Origin: Amanita rubescens | Lineage: Eukaryota; Basidiomycota; Agaricomycetes; Agaricales; Amanitaceae | Reading direction: 5' to 3' | Length of the DNA: 64,000 nucleotides | Assembly (NCBI GenBank): GCA_015039365.1 | Contig: WION01000094.1 | Coordinates: 1-64,000, forward strand | Notes under the pieces: generated by a model | Database searches by the model: none | The model's input: the letters and a program-made list of their open reading frames with translations, nothing else | Told to the model about the DNA's origin: nothing | Program-made: the position numbers and the translations under genes | Part shown: positions 52,292 through 63,873 of the stretch, in pieces | How positions within the stretch are numbered: position 1 is the stretch's first letter | Layout: each line of letters begins with the position of its first letter

Positions 52292-53847
52292 CTATGCTCC
52301 CTGCGCGCAGCAATTAACACGGAGGGGAACCTGACAATCAAGGATATCAGGTCAGTAATCAGAAAAAACAAGCAAGAAGTAAAACGAACGTTCGAAATCG
52401 CGTTCTCAACTATGGTCACTAACTTGTCTCGTTTCTTCAAAAGCTTGAAAAGAACGTCCGTTTGATAATCTGACGGTTCGTTCGACGTTTCTTGAATTTC
52501 AGATGTACATACTTGCTTAATGCTGGTTCCCCTCGGAAATTCCTTCAGTCTATCAATGATACGCAGGAAGACTCTCTCCTTCTCTTCAGTCCTATCAAGC
52601 GCGAAAAGTGTGTCATTCAGTACTGCTTCACATGCCGCGTCGCAACAAGCGAGTTTGTACTGGATGAACCAGTACACGTCTGCACCGGATACAAGCCATA
52701 GCTCTTCCTCAAATGAACTTGAGATCCCATTACTCGATGGCAGCGCAGGTGTATTCTTTGCTGCCTTCTTCGCCACCTTTTCCCAACCAAATGCAATAGC
52801 GACCCAGAAGGCTCTCATTGGGTCATCTACGATATGTCGAGACACGTCAAGCTGATGCTTCAACTTCTCTGCCACAATACCCATTCCATATCTTCGCGCT
52901 GCCCGACAGACTTTGACGACATTGTCAATGTCGTCTATCTGGATTTCAACCTGCGGATATATAAAGGAGAGGAGATGTCGAAGTGTAGTGCTGTCTTCTT
53001 CGATGTTAAGAACAGGCAATTTGTTCTTCAAACATGTGCTACTGGGATCACGAAAGACTGGCGTGACGAGAACCAGCAGATCCCGAAGTACGTAGAAGTC
53101 TACCCCGTCTGTTGAACGGAGAATGATGTCTGCCCTTGCGGACGAATCAAACGGCTCCTCGGCGTCAATAAATGGCTTCTGTATGTTGGTCTTTGTCGCA
53201 GTGGCGATAGGTGGGAGTGGTTTGGCCCGAAGCAAGGTTTTGGATCCTTCCCTAAATGCTAGATATTCGTAGAAGTCGGCCCCACTTATGTTTCGTAGCT
53301 CGTCGTTGTATGGCATTTTGCGCCACGGAGTGGAGATGGTATGCCGGGCTGCTTTGGTTGCTTCTGCGTGCCACCCAAACTGGACAGCAATGGCATAAAG
53401 CAGAAAGTGGTGTGCGACGATATCCGGTCCAAGGGATGGCTCAACGCGTTTTAACATTCCCCGTAATTTGCGTTCGATGACATCCATGGAATACTGCCGC
53501 GCCGCTCGACACACTTTTGAGAAAAGGGCAGCGCTCGCCACTCGCGGCTCGCGGTCGTGGGGATAAATAAGTGAAAGAAGGCATAGGAGCGTTTCACTAT
53601 CCTCGGGGACTGATACGATGGGTAGCCCCCATATCAAGTCCTTTTCCTTCGTGGCAGAGAGCATATCCTTAAGGACCGGCGACACGAAGTACAGCAAAGA
53701 CTGGAGTGCGAAGAAGTCGACCGAATCATGTGAGCGTAGAATAATATCGGAGAAAGAAGATCCGTCGAATGGCTTTGGAGCATCCTTGGTGGCAACGTGA
53801 GTACTGGTATCACCGCTGGTACTGGGGTTTGTACTTGGAGAGTTCAT
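52292..53847 (-). CDS. Double-BTB domain protein (intact)
   Basis: Exon 1 (53847-52390, 486 codons) and a last exon (52330-52292) separated by a 59-nt phase-0 intron give 498 residues ending VPLRVNCCAQGA. Unit 1: KPFDGSSFSDIILRSHDSVD with VSPVLKDML, SVPEDSETLLCLLSLIYPHD and ISGADFYEYLAFREGSKTLL. Unit 2: EPFDSSARADIILRSTDGVD with IEEDSTTLRHLLSFIYPQ, ending VSGADVYWFIQYKLACCDAA. The C-terminal motif is LKEFPRGTSIKQVC, a CPRGS variant. If the intron were retained, a hydrophobic tail (CLFFLITDLISLIVRF) would be added. The closest paralogue is at 55665-57241, on the opposite strand about 2 kb away. Confidence 0.88.
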
Positions 53848-54480
53848 GGATGGAGAGAAAAGACAAAATCAAGGAAGCGCCGACTTGCCACTTTGAGATA
53901 CAATACTAACACTGAATCACACAGCGCAGGCTCCAGTTGGCATATTGTTGTATATTAAACAGCAACATGAGAATTGCCAAAGAAGGATACAACGCATCTC
54001 TTTTAGCCATGTTTGTTGCGGTGCCATTGTTACCCCCAGATAATCACCAGGGACGAGAGTTAGGTGGGCGCGTCCCCAGGCACGGAAGGTTTGCTCGGGA
54101 TAGAGGGGCATTTCGACTTGGCAGTAACGTTGAGGTTGTGATTAAATCATGTAGCTTTGAGCAAATACTGTCCTGCGGCCAGTATTAGATAAGTACACAT
54201 AATTTGACAGTGAACTCTTTATCACCTCTCTCGAATGGTATAGTTACAGTATTTCCCAAGATCATCGATCAACTATTAGGCCAATTGTCTGCAGTTGTCT
54301 GCCTACCACTGCATGCCAGAAATATAATGGATGACGGCATTGCTTTTTCTCGTTCATTTTAATCCTTCGAGGACGCCTCGAGTGGGGAAAGAGAAAGAAT
54401 ATACTGTGGAGAGGTGATAATGAGTGGTAGTTTCCGGCGACTCAGCAATTCATCGTACCACGTGAGTATTGCACACAAAT
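53848..54480. other. Intergenic, no gene recognised
   Basis: This is the divergent promoter region of the BTB gene (minus) and the FMP52-like gene (plus). No RNA gene or strong repeat was seen. Confidence 0.45.
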
Positions 54481-55524
54481 ATGCCTTCTGCTCTGCTCCT
54501 CGGTGCAACCGGACAAGTCGGTCAGAATGTCCTCAAAGAACTTCTGGCTTCGTCCCATTTTACACGTGTCGGAGAGTATGGACGTAGAGTCACTAACCTA
54601 GACACTATTACCAGTGGGAAGGAAAAACTCGAACAGAAAACAGTCGACTTTGAGAAGATTGACCAGGCGGGATTGAAGGATGGCAGGTGGGATGTGGTCT
54701 TCATCACGTTCGTGGGTCTTGCTAGGGATGTCATTGTCATTCAATAATGCTAGAACAGGCTTGGAACGACGAGAAAGCTTGCGGGAAGTGCTGATGCATT
54801 TGAGAGGATTGATAGGGAGTAAGCTTGTCCCTCTTGCCTGCGTTGTACTTCCTATAGCTGGTTTCAGGTATGTTCTCAACGCGGCTCGCTCAGCCTTTAC
54901 AGGCGACCCGAATCACTCACAGCGTGTCGTATATCTCTCGGTAAAGTAGTTCAAGTTGTCAAGGTCTAGCACGATATAACTTTGCAATGATGCCAGTCGG
55001 GTGGAGCAAATCCCTCATCACCGTTCCTCTATACTAAGTAGGACTAACGATCTTATTGAGATTTTCTGATATTCCTTTCACTGCAGGAGCAAAGGCCTGA
55101 CGGAATTAGGTCTCGCGAAGCTAGGTTATAGCGATACTATCATATTCAGACCTGGTATCCTTAAAGGGACAAACCGTCCTGATTCTCGTCCCTTGGAGAC
55201 CATCTGGGGGTAACGCTTGTGGCTTGTTTCTTGTTCATGGCTTTAAACATCAGCTTTAGTGCTATTACTGGACTTGCGGCGCACTTCAGCAACAACGTGG
55301 AGATTCAGGTCTGTATGACTTGCAATTGAGCCGTGTAGAAGTACGACTCAAGTAAATTTAACTAGGTCCCGATATTGGCTAAGAGTTTGGTCAAGGCTGG
55401 CATCACAGGTTCTTCTGGACTGTCCCAGGCTGCACAGGCCACAACCGAAATGCCGGAAGGCGCTAAGTTTACTGTCATTGGCAATGCAGGCGCTACGGAG
55501 ATGTCAAAAGAAGATGCTACTTAG
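54481..55524 (+). CDS. FMP52-like NAD(P)-binding short-chain dehydrogenase
   Basis: Seven exons (54481-54707, 54759-54818, 54868-54940, 54997-55037, 55087-55209, 55260-55308, 55366-55524) join in phase to 243 residues. The N-terminal Rossmann motif is ALLLGATGQVGQNVLKELLA. Then come WDVVFITLGTTRKLAGSADA, FERIDREYVLNAARSAF, a YTKSKGLTELGLAKL segment carrying the Y-x3-K pair, and FRPGILKGTNR. This matches the yeast Fmp52 / human HTATIP2 (TIP30) family of atypical SDRs. Fmp52 is found with mitochondria and ER in yeast; the substrate is unknown. The ATG at 54481 gives the glycine motif at the expected distance from the start. Confidence 0.87.
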
Positions 55525-55664
55525 CTTTTTTTAGACAACTCTTAACTGGCTATTCCCACATGTTTTCTCAACCTTCCTTTTACGCAAACTAATACAGCAA
55601 TGTGCCAACTAGAGCCTGTGCATGTCCCTTAAAGTGACAATCTGTAACCTCGTCTTCTCCATTC

Positions 55665-57241
55665 ATGAACCCTCCAAGCGACATCGCTAGTACCGGTGGC
55701 TCCACCTGCTCTGCGATCAGTATTAAGGATGCACCCAAGCCATTCGACTCATCTGCCCTGTCTGATGTCATTCTACGCTCATGCGATTCCATCGACTTCT
55801 TCGTACTCTGGCCTTTGCTTCGCATCGTGTCATCTGTCTTTGACGATATGTTCTCTTTTGCGGCAGGTGCAACGGAGGAAGATATGAAAGATGGCCTATC
55901 CATTGTGTCAGTCTCTGAGGATAGTGAAACGCTTCTGTCCCTTCTTTCACTTATTTATCCTTACGACCCCGAACCAGAAACGTTTTGCACTCCCCTTTTC
56001 CTGAAGGTGTGTCGTGCGGCGCGAAAGTACTCCATGGACGTTATCGAGCGCAAGTTGCGAGCAAGGTTAAATAACGTTGAACCACCCGATAAGTCCGTTT
56101 CGGGCGTCGCACGCCACTTTCTACTTTACTCCATTGCCGTACAGTTTGGATGGCGCGGCGAAGCAGCCGAAGCAGCGCAGCATACCATTTCCACTCCCTT
56201 ATCTAAATTACCATACAATGATGAACTACGAAACATAAGTGGGGCCGACTTCTACGAATATCTAGCATTCAGGGCAGGATCCAAAACCCTACACCCAGCC
56301 AAGAAACTTTCACCTACTTCTATTGCAACGAGGGCAGACAAGCCATACGTTGACGCTAAGGAACCTTTTGATTCGTCTAGAAAAGCAGACGTTATTCTTC
56401 GTTCATCGAACAGGATCGACTTCTTTGTGCTTCGCGATGTTCTCGGCCTTGTCACTTCAGCATTTGATGAAGTCACCAGCACAAGTCAGAAGAATGGAAT
56501 ACCCGTCATTGACGTCGAGGAAGATGGCACAACGCTTCGACACCTACTTCTGCTTATCTATCCTCGAGTGGGAAGTAAAAAACTTGACCTTGATACTTTC
56601 GTGAAAGTGGGTACGGCGGCGAGAAGATACAGAATGGTTGTTGTGATAAAAAAGCTGAGGCAACAGCTTGACGCGTCTCGACACATCGTAGATGATCCGA
56701 TAGCGTCCTTGTGGGTCGCTATTGCATTCGGTTGGGGTCAGGTAGCGATGAAGGCGGCGAGGAATGCACTGAGGCTAGCGGACGGCGCCAAGATTTCGCG
56801 TGTAAAGGAGTTGTGGCTCGTGTCTGCCGCCGATGTGTACTGGTTTATCCAGTACAGATCGGCTTGCAGGGATGCGGCATGCAAAGTTTTATTGAAGGAT
56901 GAACTATTTGCATCCGATATGACTCGGAAGGAGGCGGCGGTCGCTGTGCGTATCATTGATAGTTTGAAGGCAGCACCGAGAGGATCCAGTATTATGGAGG
57001 CATGCGGGTCCAGTATCGATAACCCATCGAAGTATGAAGTAAGGTTTATAAACAAGGTCTGGAAGAAACGAGAGAAATTGATGACAGCCGTTGAGGATGC
57101 TATTTCAAAGGTTTGTTCCTCTTGCGGAGTCTGGACGTTCACCGAGCTGACTGTGACTTCTTGGCTGTTCAGGTTCCTTTGCGTCTTGATTTCTGTGTAG
57201 ATGGGCCACCTCGGTACCGGAAGCACATAGTAACAGAGTAG
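55665..57241 (+). CDS. Double-BTB domain protein (intact)
   Basis: Exon 1 (55665-57110, 482 codons), a 62-nt phase-0 intron and a last exon (57173-57241) starting VPLRLDFCVDG give 504 residues. Unit 1: KPFDSSALSDVILRSCDSID, then VSSVFDDMFSF, VSEDSETLLSLLSLIYPYDP and ISGADFYEYLAFRAGSKTLH. Unit 2: EPFDSSRKADVILRSSNRID, then VEEDGTTLRHLLLLIYPRVG, ending VSAADVYWFIQYRSACRDAA. The C-terminal motif is LKAAPRGSSIMEAC. Intron retention would give a hydrophobic tail (WTFTELTVTSWLFRFLCVLI) in its place. The closest paralogue is 52292-53847, an inverted pair around the FMP52-like gene. Confidence 0.88.
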
Positions 57242-57684
57242 ACGTGGAATGCCTATACGAAATAAAGGGTGTGTTTTTTATCGTTCGTTCTCGGGGAATG
57301 TATTGAATGTAATAATCTTGGCTGGTCGGTGCACTTGAATTTAACATTCATTTTGATTTGTCGAGCAGATCGGTATCTCATTTCCCCTAAAGCGGAGGAC
57401 AAGTTATTATTTGACACTTTCGCCCAACGGAAAATCCAATCTTCTGCCTTTTGTCTGACCTCGCCCAGCTTTGGTGATGATCTTGTACAGTATTATCGTC
57501 GTGACGAAAATTGAAACTTTGAACAATGAGCAGAAAGAGACTGATTTCGAAAAGATTTGCCAGACGATGTTGTAGGACTCGGCCCTCGTATTTCAATCAG
57601 GTCATGAGATCGTCGTGTGTCCAAACGAATATATAGGTTAAATAACCAATGTAATATGCTTGCGATGAAGCTCTAGTGGAAGAC
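57242..57684. other. Intergenic between convergent genes
   Basis: These are the 3' regions of the BTB gene and the tRNase Z gene. No gene or repeat is recognised. Confidence 0.45.
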
Positions 57685-60600
57685 CTACACGATTTCCTGT
57701 GCTCCGCTCTCATCCGCCTCCTCGTCACCTTCCTCAAGCGTATCCATCAAGCTTTGCTCAATCGCCGGCAGGTAATGGTTTATCTTCCACATCTCGCCAA
57801 TCGTCAGATTTAAATGGTCAAACGCGACCGCAATGACTGGATTTTTCCCTCTCATAAACATGCCTGGAGGAGTCGGTGATCTACCCCGCGCGTCCTCTTC
57901 GTCTGGCATGGCCGTGCCTGTATCCATCGGCGGCATCTTGGGGTATCGAGCCGAAAAGTGAGTGAGCAAGATGTGCTCAGCTTCCATTCTACATACAATG
58001 AGTATTGACTACTAGGCTTGAGCAAAGAACGCACGATTTTCCTACTGCGATAGCCTGCCCGAACGTGCTATGTGCTTTCTTCAGCGCAAGCTCCTCCTGA
58101 TCATCAGCCATTGATGCTTCGTGGATTAATAGTGTCGCATTCTTAGCTACACAATTGAATATGGTGACCGGTAAGGTATCACCAGAGAAACTGAGCGGTA
58201 TCAGCATATAGACCAAGCGAAGTGACAAACGCTACGTACGCTATACTCCAATCATCTTGGTGTTTCATGACGAGGCCGTAGGATTTCATTCGATGATGCA
58301 TATCAACTGTCTGAAGACTCCGCAACCCGAGCGAGGAACACAGGCTGACAGCTAGCCGTCTTGATCTAGATATTTATATATGTAGTCAGCAACAGAGATG
58401 AAATTACGTGACCCAGCAGCTTGCCTTTGGATGTCCAACCACGGTTCAGTCCCACCAATCCGCCACACACCAGTTGCCTGATACGCATCTGTTTGCATCC
58501 AGTGCAACGCGTCACTTATGACCACCACAACGTCCGAGCCTAGACTCGGCTTTTCAATGCCGACAACATGATCCATGGCGATCCCCAGATTTTGCACATC
58601 TGACAACTCGCGAAGGTATAAATGTAACGCTCGAAGGCCGACAAGGTACAACGGATCTTTTGGTGGCGGGTCAAGCTATGTCCAAGGTGTCAGCTTGCGA
58701 TCGGCATTCTACAATGACCAGGGACTGACCAACTTTCTCTTGGCCAGAATATTAGCTAAACCGGCATGATGGTCCGCGTGCATATGCGAGATAAAGATGC
58801 ATTTTAAATCCCGCAACACTTGCCACACGTCCGAACTAGTTGCTCCTTCTGTGCTGATGCTTTTCGTTGGTCCTTGCCCTAGGCCATATTGCCTTACGAG
58901 TTGACCCCAAGTACCTTCTCCAGCATCAAGCAGGACGTTTCCCCAACCCGGGATGGATATCAAAGTGCTAGATACTGGAAATCCCCGAGTTAGACATGTG
59001 CATAATGAAAATATCTGATCAAACGTACCATTTCGGTATTTGGATGGCGCAGCACTCCCTGTACCAAGAGGCAATACACCGACATCTCTTCCTCTCCGTG
59101 GACTAGGTGCACGATCGCTCCCACTTCCACTCCTACTCTTGTCACTCCCTGGACTCCTGCTGTACCGTCGGCTGCGTTTGGACACGCTTGCTACACTCTT
59201 CCTCGCGATCTTAAACTTTTTTGCTGTCCATGGTGGCAAACATACAGGTACGTTAGCGTTCATCGCTGGGTGGAAATTGTCCTGCACAGTCATTTCGATG
59301 GTGGGTGGCTTGAATGGACGCATTGAGATAGTTTGGTGGGCTGCCATCGGTTGGGTTGAAGGTGGAAGATTTTGAATCTCTGATATATTGACGATCAGTA
59401 GGTAGAAGAGAAGGAGAGAGAAAAAACTCACTGGACATGTCTTTCGCTGGTTGAAGGGAGAATTTAGGAATAGTAAACAGACGTTCGTCCAATTGATGGA
59501 ATCGTAACTGATTAAATGCGGCGCTAGTGAATGTGACTAGATCCGGGCAATGCTCACGCGAGGCGACAAGGTGCTGCGAAAGGGTCTTCAATGATTTGTC
59601 TCATGGAGCAGAGGAAACGTACATGAACTGCTTCATCTTCTTCTTCAAAGCTTCTCATAAACTGGATATATCGCTCATCTTCAAGCACACCTTCACCCAC
59701 AATATGAAATATGCTCCGAACAACGTGCTCTTGTCTGTGTTCAGGACTCTTTGATTTGAATTTTGCGAAAAATGGTTCATCGAATGAAGACAGTAGAGAT
59801 GGAATATATGAGGGTGAAGGAACGTCAAGAATTAGTACAACCTATCGTCCCTCTGTCAGTTTTGGAAAATGGTTCGCGACTATATGCGCTTACAGCTGGT
59901 GTTTCACTTTCGCCAATGCACTCTTCTGGCGTAATCGTTCGCTCTACCTCAATCATTTTGACAACACCATCTTCGACCTTCTGAATTTTTCTCTTGAGTT
60001 TGATTGTTTCTCCATTGATGAGCCGTTTGCGTATAGGACCACTGGGTATACCCAGTTCTTGCGCCCTTTTCGCGTCGAATTTTCCGCGGATGCGAGGTCC
60101 AATCACTACATACGCGAGTGTGGAAGGAGCTTCAGGTGTTCCGATGCCCGAATACGAAAAGGTTGGAAGCTGCTCATAGAAACCTTCTGGCACACGACGA
60201 GAGCGTTTATATGTGTCGATCTGATGAATGGTCAGCTAAACTGTCAAAATGGCCATTGACGAAACACACATTGCCAGAAGGTTCCGGGTCAGGTTCTGGC
60301 GTCAATATACGTCAGAAGACGGGCAATCATGCAACTTGTGTTACCACCTACCTAGTTTAGGGGGATCCACCTGAGATTCCGATGCTTCGCTCTTCTCCTT
60401 TTCTTTCTCCTTTTTTTTGGCCAAAATGACTTCCTTCTTTTTTCCGCTGGCGATCAGATTATGGGACTTTTTATCGGCGGGAAACATCAGATTAAGCACA
60501 GATGTCCTCCAATCTTGCGCGACGGTGCCGGAGAGAGATGACGGTGAAAAGCCCGGAATTGTTATCTGATCTGAAGAGGGATTGTCATTGGATGCAGTAA

Positions 60601-61288
60601 GAGCGCGTTTGGAGGGAAGATCTGGAGTTGGACTCCGTTTTCGTTTCAGTGAAGCTTCATCTGGGCGCGAGAGATGCATGCCTTGTTCAATCGCAGAGGA
60701 AGGAAAGAGAGAGATTCCATAAACAGTAACGTTTCCATCCTTGTAGACGGGTTCAGGAGATGGGGACACGGTAGGTTGGACTTCTATCGGTTGCACACGG
60801 ATGGTATCCCTGATTCGAGTCAGAACGAAAGCATATAGATTCAATGAAATACGAACCGGAACAAATACATGCGCATGGAAGCTAATTGATGAAGGATCCC
60901 AGTTGGGCCAACAACATCAACTGACAAAGCCCCACCATCGGCGAACGTCATCAGCAAACCTAGAATCTAATGCATTCAGAGACAAAGGAATAGAACAGTT
61001 CTCCGGGAACGGACCAGGCAATCCTCCAACTCGCTTAGTCCCGAGTTGCGTCAGAAACAACGCTTTTGTTCTCTTCCAATTATGTTTGCTCTGGAGAAAG
61101 GCCCTACTAGTGTTTTCTCCGACATTGAAAATATACTTTGCGTTGTCGAAGGTGAGGATTATAGTGGGTTCTGTGTCGGAGGAAATTGAAGTCAAGACGG
61201 AAGCAGACCAATTCATTGAGGGTCGTTTAGAGAATGTACGGAGATGAGCGAATGAGCGAGGCAGCGACCGAACGGAGGCAACCAGCAT
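57685..61288 (-). CDS. tRNase Z, long form (ELAC2/Trz1-like)
   Basis: This multi-exon minus-strand gene is read from MLVASVRSLPRSFAHLRTFS (ATG 61288; an in-frame ATG also at 61309). The start is Arg/Ser-rich and looks like a mitochondrial targeting peptide. The N-terminal domain has IILTFDNAKYIFNVGENTSR and ALFLTQLGTKRVGGLPG. After a Lys/Glu-rich linker, HCPDLVTFTSAAFNQLRFHQ follows. The catalytic C-terminal half has GWGNVLLDAGEGTWGQLVRQ, the metal-binding motif ISHMHADHHAG, FSGDTLPVTIFNC, LLIHEASMADDQEELALKKA with HSTFGQA, and HILLTHFSARYPKMP. These are the ordered motifs of zinc-dependent tRNA 3'-processing endonuclease, acting in nucleus and mitochondria. The C-terminus is acidic (DTLEEGDEEADESGAQEIV). 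Exon ends were not all fixed. Confidence 0.88.
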
Positions 61289-61358
61289 CACAGGTTCCAA
61301 ATTTGTCAATTGCCTTTTTTGGCCTCTGGTACGTTACCGCACGCTCTACTCTTCTCCA
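61289..61358. promoter_or_regulatory. 70-bp gap between divergent tRNase Z and YTP1-like starts
   Basis: The starts at 61288 (minus) and 61359 (plus) share a 70-bp intergenic region, so a compact bidirectional promoter is likely. No clear TATA box. Confidence 0.5.
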
Positions 61359-63458
61359 ATGAAGCTGCGCTTCTTCTCCATCGCAGCTGTGCTTCTCGCA
61401 CGCTTCAGCCTAGTCATTTCTCACTCTCACAATGACAAACTCACAGAGGAAGCTGCAAATGCACCCGTTGATTCTATTCTCTGGATACATATCTTTCTAC
61501 AGGCAGCCGTCTGGGGTGTTCTATTTCCCATTGGCATGGTGTTGGGATTGGCAAAAAGCAGATGGCATGTCCCCCTCCAGGTGCGCAATTCCAAGGTAGC
61601 TCATAGTCCTTTAACTGACTGCAAGATAGAGTACAGGTTTTGCACTGACCTTCGCCGGGTACATCCTCGGTCACTCTCATGGCGGACGCGCATTCCCTTC
61701 ATCTGCACATGGTCATTTTTCCAGTTTTTTGCTTTTGCCTGTCCTCCTTCAGTTGGGCCTAGGCATCTATCTCAAGCTTCATATACATGAAAAGACATTA
61801 CGGCCATACGCTGTTATCGCACACGGAATTCTTGGGAAATCTTATCCTATCTTTGGTTGGGTCCAGATGCTGTTCGGTGCCATCGTATTCGGAGGGTTTT
61901 GCAGAGGTGGCCATCTAGGTCCGTTCACAGAACGCATTCATATATGCCCAAGTCTGACACAGAACAGGTCAATGTCTTGCTCACTATATCATGGGTAGCG
62001 GGTTTATTGCTTATGGGACACTAATGGCACTGTTGTTGCTTTCCGGTGAAGCCTGGTTGAGACATACCGGTCGCAGCCCAGAGTGGTGGGATTCATGGTA
62101 AGCTTGATCGTTATTTGCACCACTGATCTCGACATTTACCTTATCCAAGGGTGATAATGCTATGGGTAATTTGTCAGCAACCTACTTTCCATTCGTTTAA
62201 TCCAAGATCGCTTTGATTAGGGTATAGGTGTGCATCATAGTTGTTTCTTTTTAACCGTATTCTGAATCTGCCCCAGTAAACACGTTTACAGAGCATCATG
62301 GAGGTGCTTGGTCCGTCAAGGACTTGCAACACACGTATGTGTTTCCATTTACATGGGATCTAAAGTAGCTAACGTATATCAGAACCCTGGGGATTCTGTG
62401 TATGTGGTATCTGAGTTTTATGTCACATCCGTAGTTTAATGCACGTTCTAGGGTGGGCTGGAGGCCTACTTGGTATATTTTTGGCAAGAAACAACCAGGT
62501 GTGTATATTAAATCAACACAATATGTATATGCTCACCTTTGGTATCAGCGAAACATTGTACCTTCTATAATGTTCGTCCAGCGTGACGACCTTACAGCTT
62601 AAGCTGACTATGGCGCAGCATTATTCTCACCGGTTGGGCAATGTCAGACCACGCGCAAGCTCTTATGATCTCTACAAAGGTGGACAATGTCAATATATGA
62701 CCGTCATATCAATGATTTATCTCATGGATAGGTTCATGCGATGTTCGGATACACACTTATGACTGCCGGATTAGCTCGAATTATTGAAATTTGCTTCTTG
62801 CCAGCTTTCCCATCAACTTCCACCCCTCAACCACCGAAAATGGTCATGTCTACGACGGATGACGACAACAATAGTGATCGCACTCTTCACGAAGAGCCGC
62901 TTCATGGTAAGGAAGAAAAGGCTATAAGGGCATTTAGACACCTACCGCCTTTCGTACGTATGATTATTATTGAAATCGTTTCCTCTACTCACTCCTAATA
63001 CAGTTACTTGTATCATCGGGGTGGGTAAATCATAGCATAGGCTCTGCCCAGGTTAACAAGACATAATCCAGTCTACTATTTATGTCAGCAACTGACGAAG
63101 AATTGAACAACGTGCACGATAATGGAATGGACCACGTAACCTACGTCCTTATCATGTACAGGTCAGTTTGATGATTTTACGTGCCGGAGAACCACTGCCA
63201 ATAAACATTTCCAGCATCTCGTTCATGCTCTACTTCTTCATCAACTTCCTGATCCATCTGTACCAAACAAGCGGACGGAATGCTCCTTCACATTCTCAAA
63301 GCTCGTTGGCCCCAGATGAAGCTGGCGGCATTGAACTCCGTACCCCTCTCACCGCGGGTGAGAGCTGGTATGCACGCGTGCCGACTGCAAGCGTACCTCA
63401 TGAAAATAGCATTCCTGATACTGTTCCAAGACATGTTATCGGCGATGATGAGGATTGA
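61359..63458 (+). CDS. YTP1-like multispanning membrane protein
   Basis: Several exons are read from [20 protein letters not shown], a signal peptide. Exon 1 ends at 61580, and AGT at 61630 starts exon 2. Membrane segments include [88 protein letters not shown], and late ones ([36 protein letters not shown]). Conserved His-rich turns ([17 protein letters not shown]) are visible. Layout and motifs fit fungal Ytp1 with its N-terminal DUF2427; the function is not established. The C-terminus is a hydrophilic tail ending [11 protein letters not shown]. Some internal exon ends between 62100 and 63170 are approximate. Confidence 0.82.
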
Positions 63459-63873
63459 AAGGCGTTTTTGCGGATCTCTGTTTACTAATAGTTGTACATT
63501 TTTATATTATACAGGATTTTGTATTTCCCAGCATATTATTGTTGTGGTTTTCGAACATGGTTTTGCGGTTAGAAAACGTGTACGTTATATGGGGATCGTT
63601 GTAAGGAAACCGAAAATCCTTGGAAGCGGATTTGACTTGGCGTCAAATGTCATGGTTCCAGCCGAATAGGCTGTTGTGTGGAATTCGTGGTTGGTCGTTC
63701 ATGGGCAGAAAAGTGGCCATGGACTCGAATTCACGACATCCGCATCAGGTCAACTCAAGCAAGTTCAATTTTCTAAGTACGGAATTTGACAATGGGTTTG
63801 TAGAGAACGATTCAAAAACACTTTATAAACACGTTAGCAGGTAGAAGGGCACACGCAATCACATATAGCCATA
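63459..63873. other. Intergenic between convergent genes
   Basis: These are the 3' regions of the YTP1-like gene and the partial permease gene. The short plus-strand open frames here look like chance. Confidence 0.45.
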
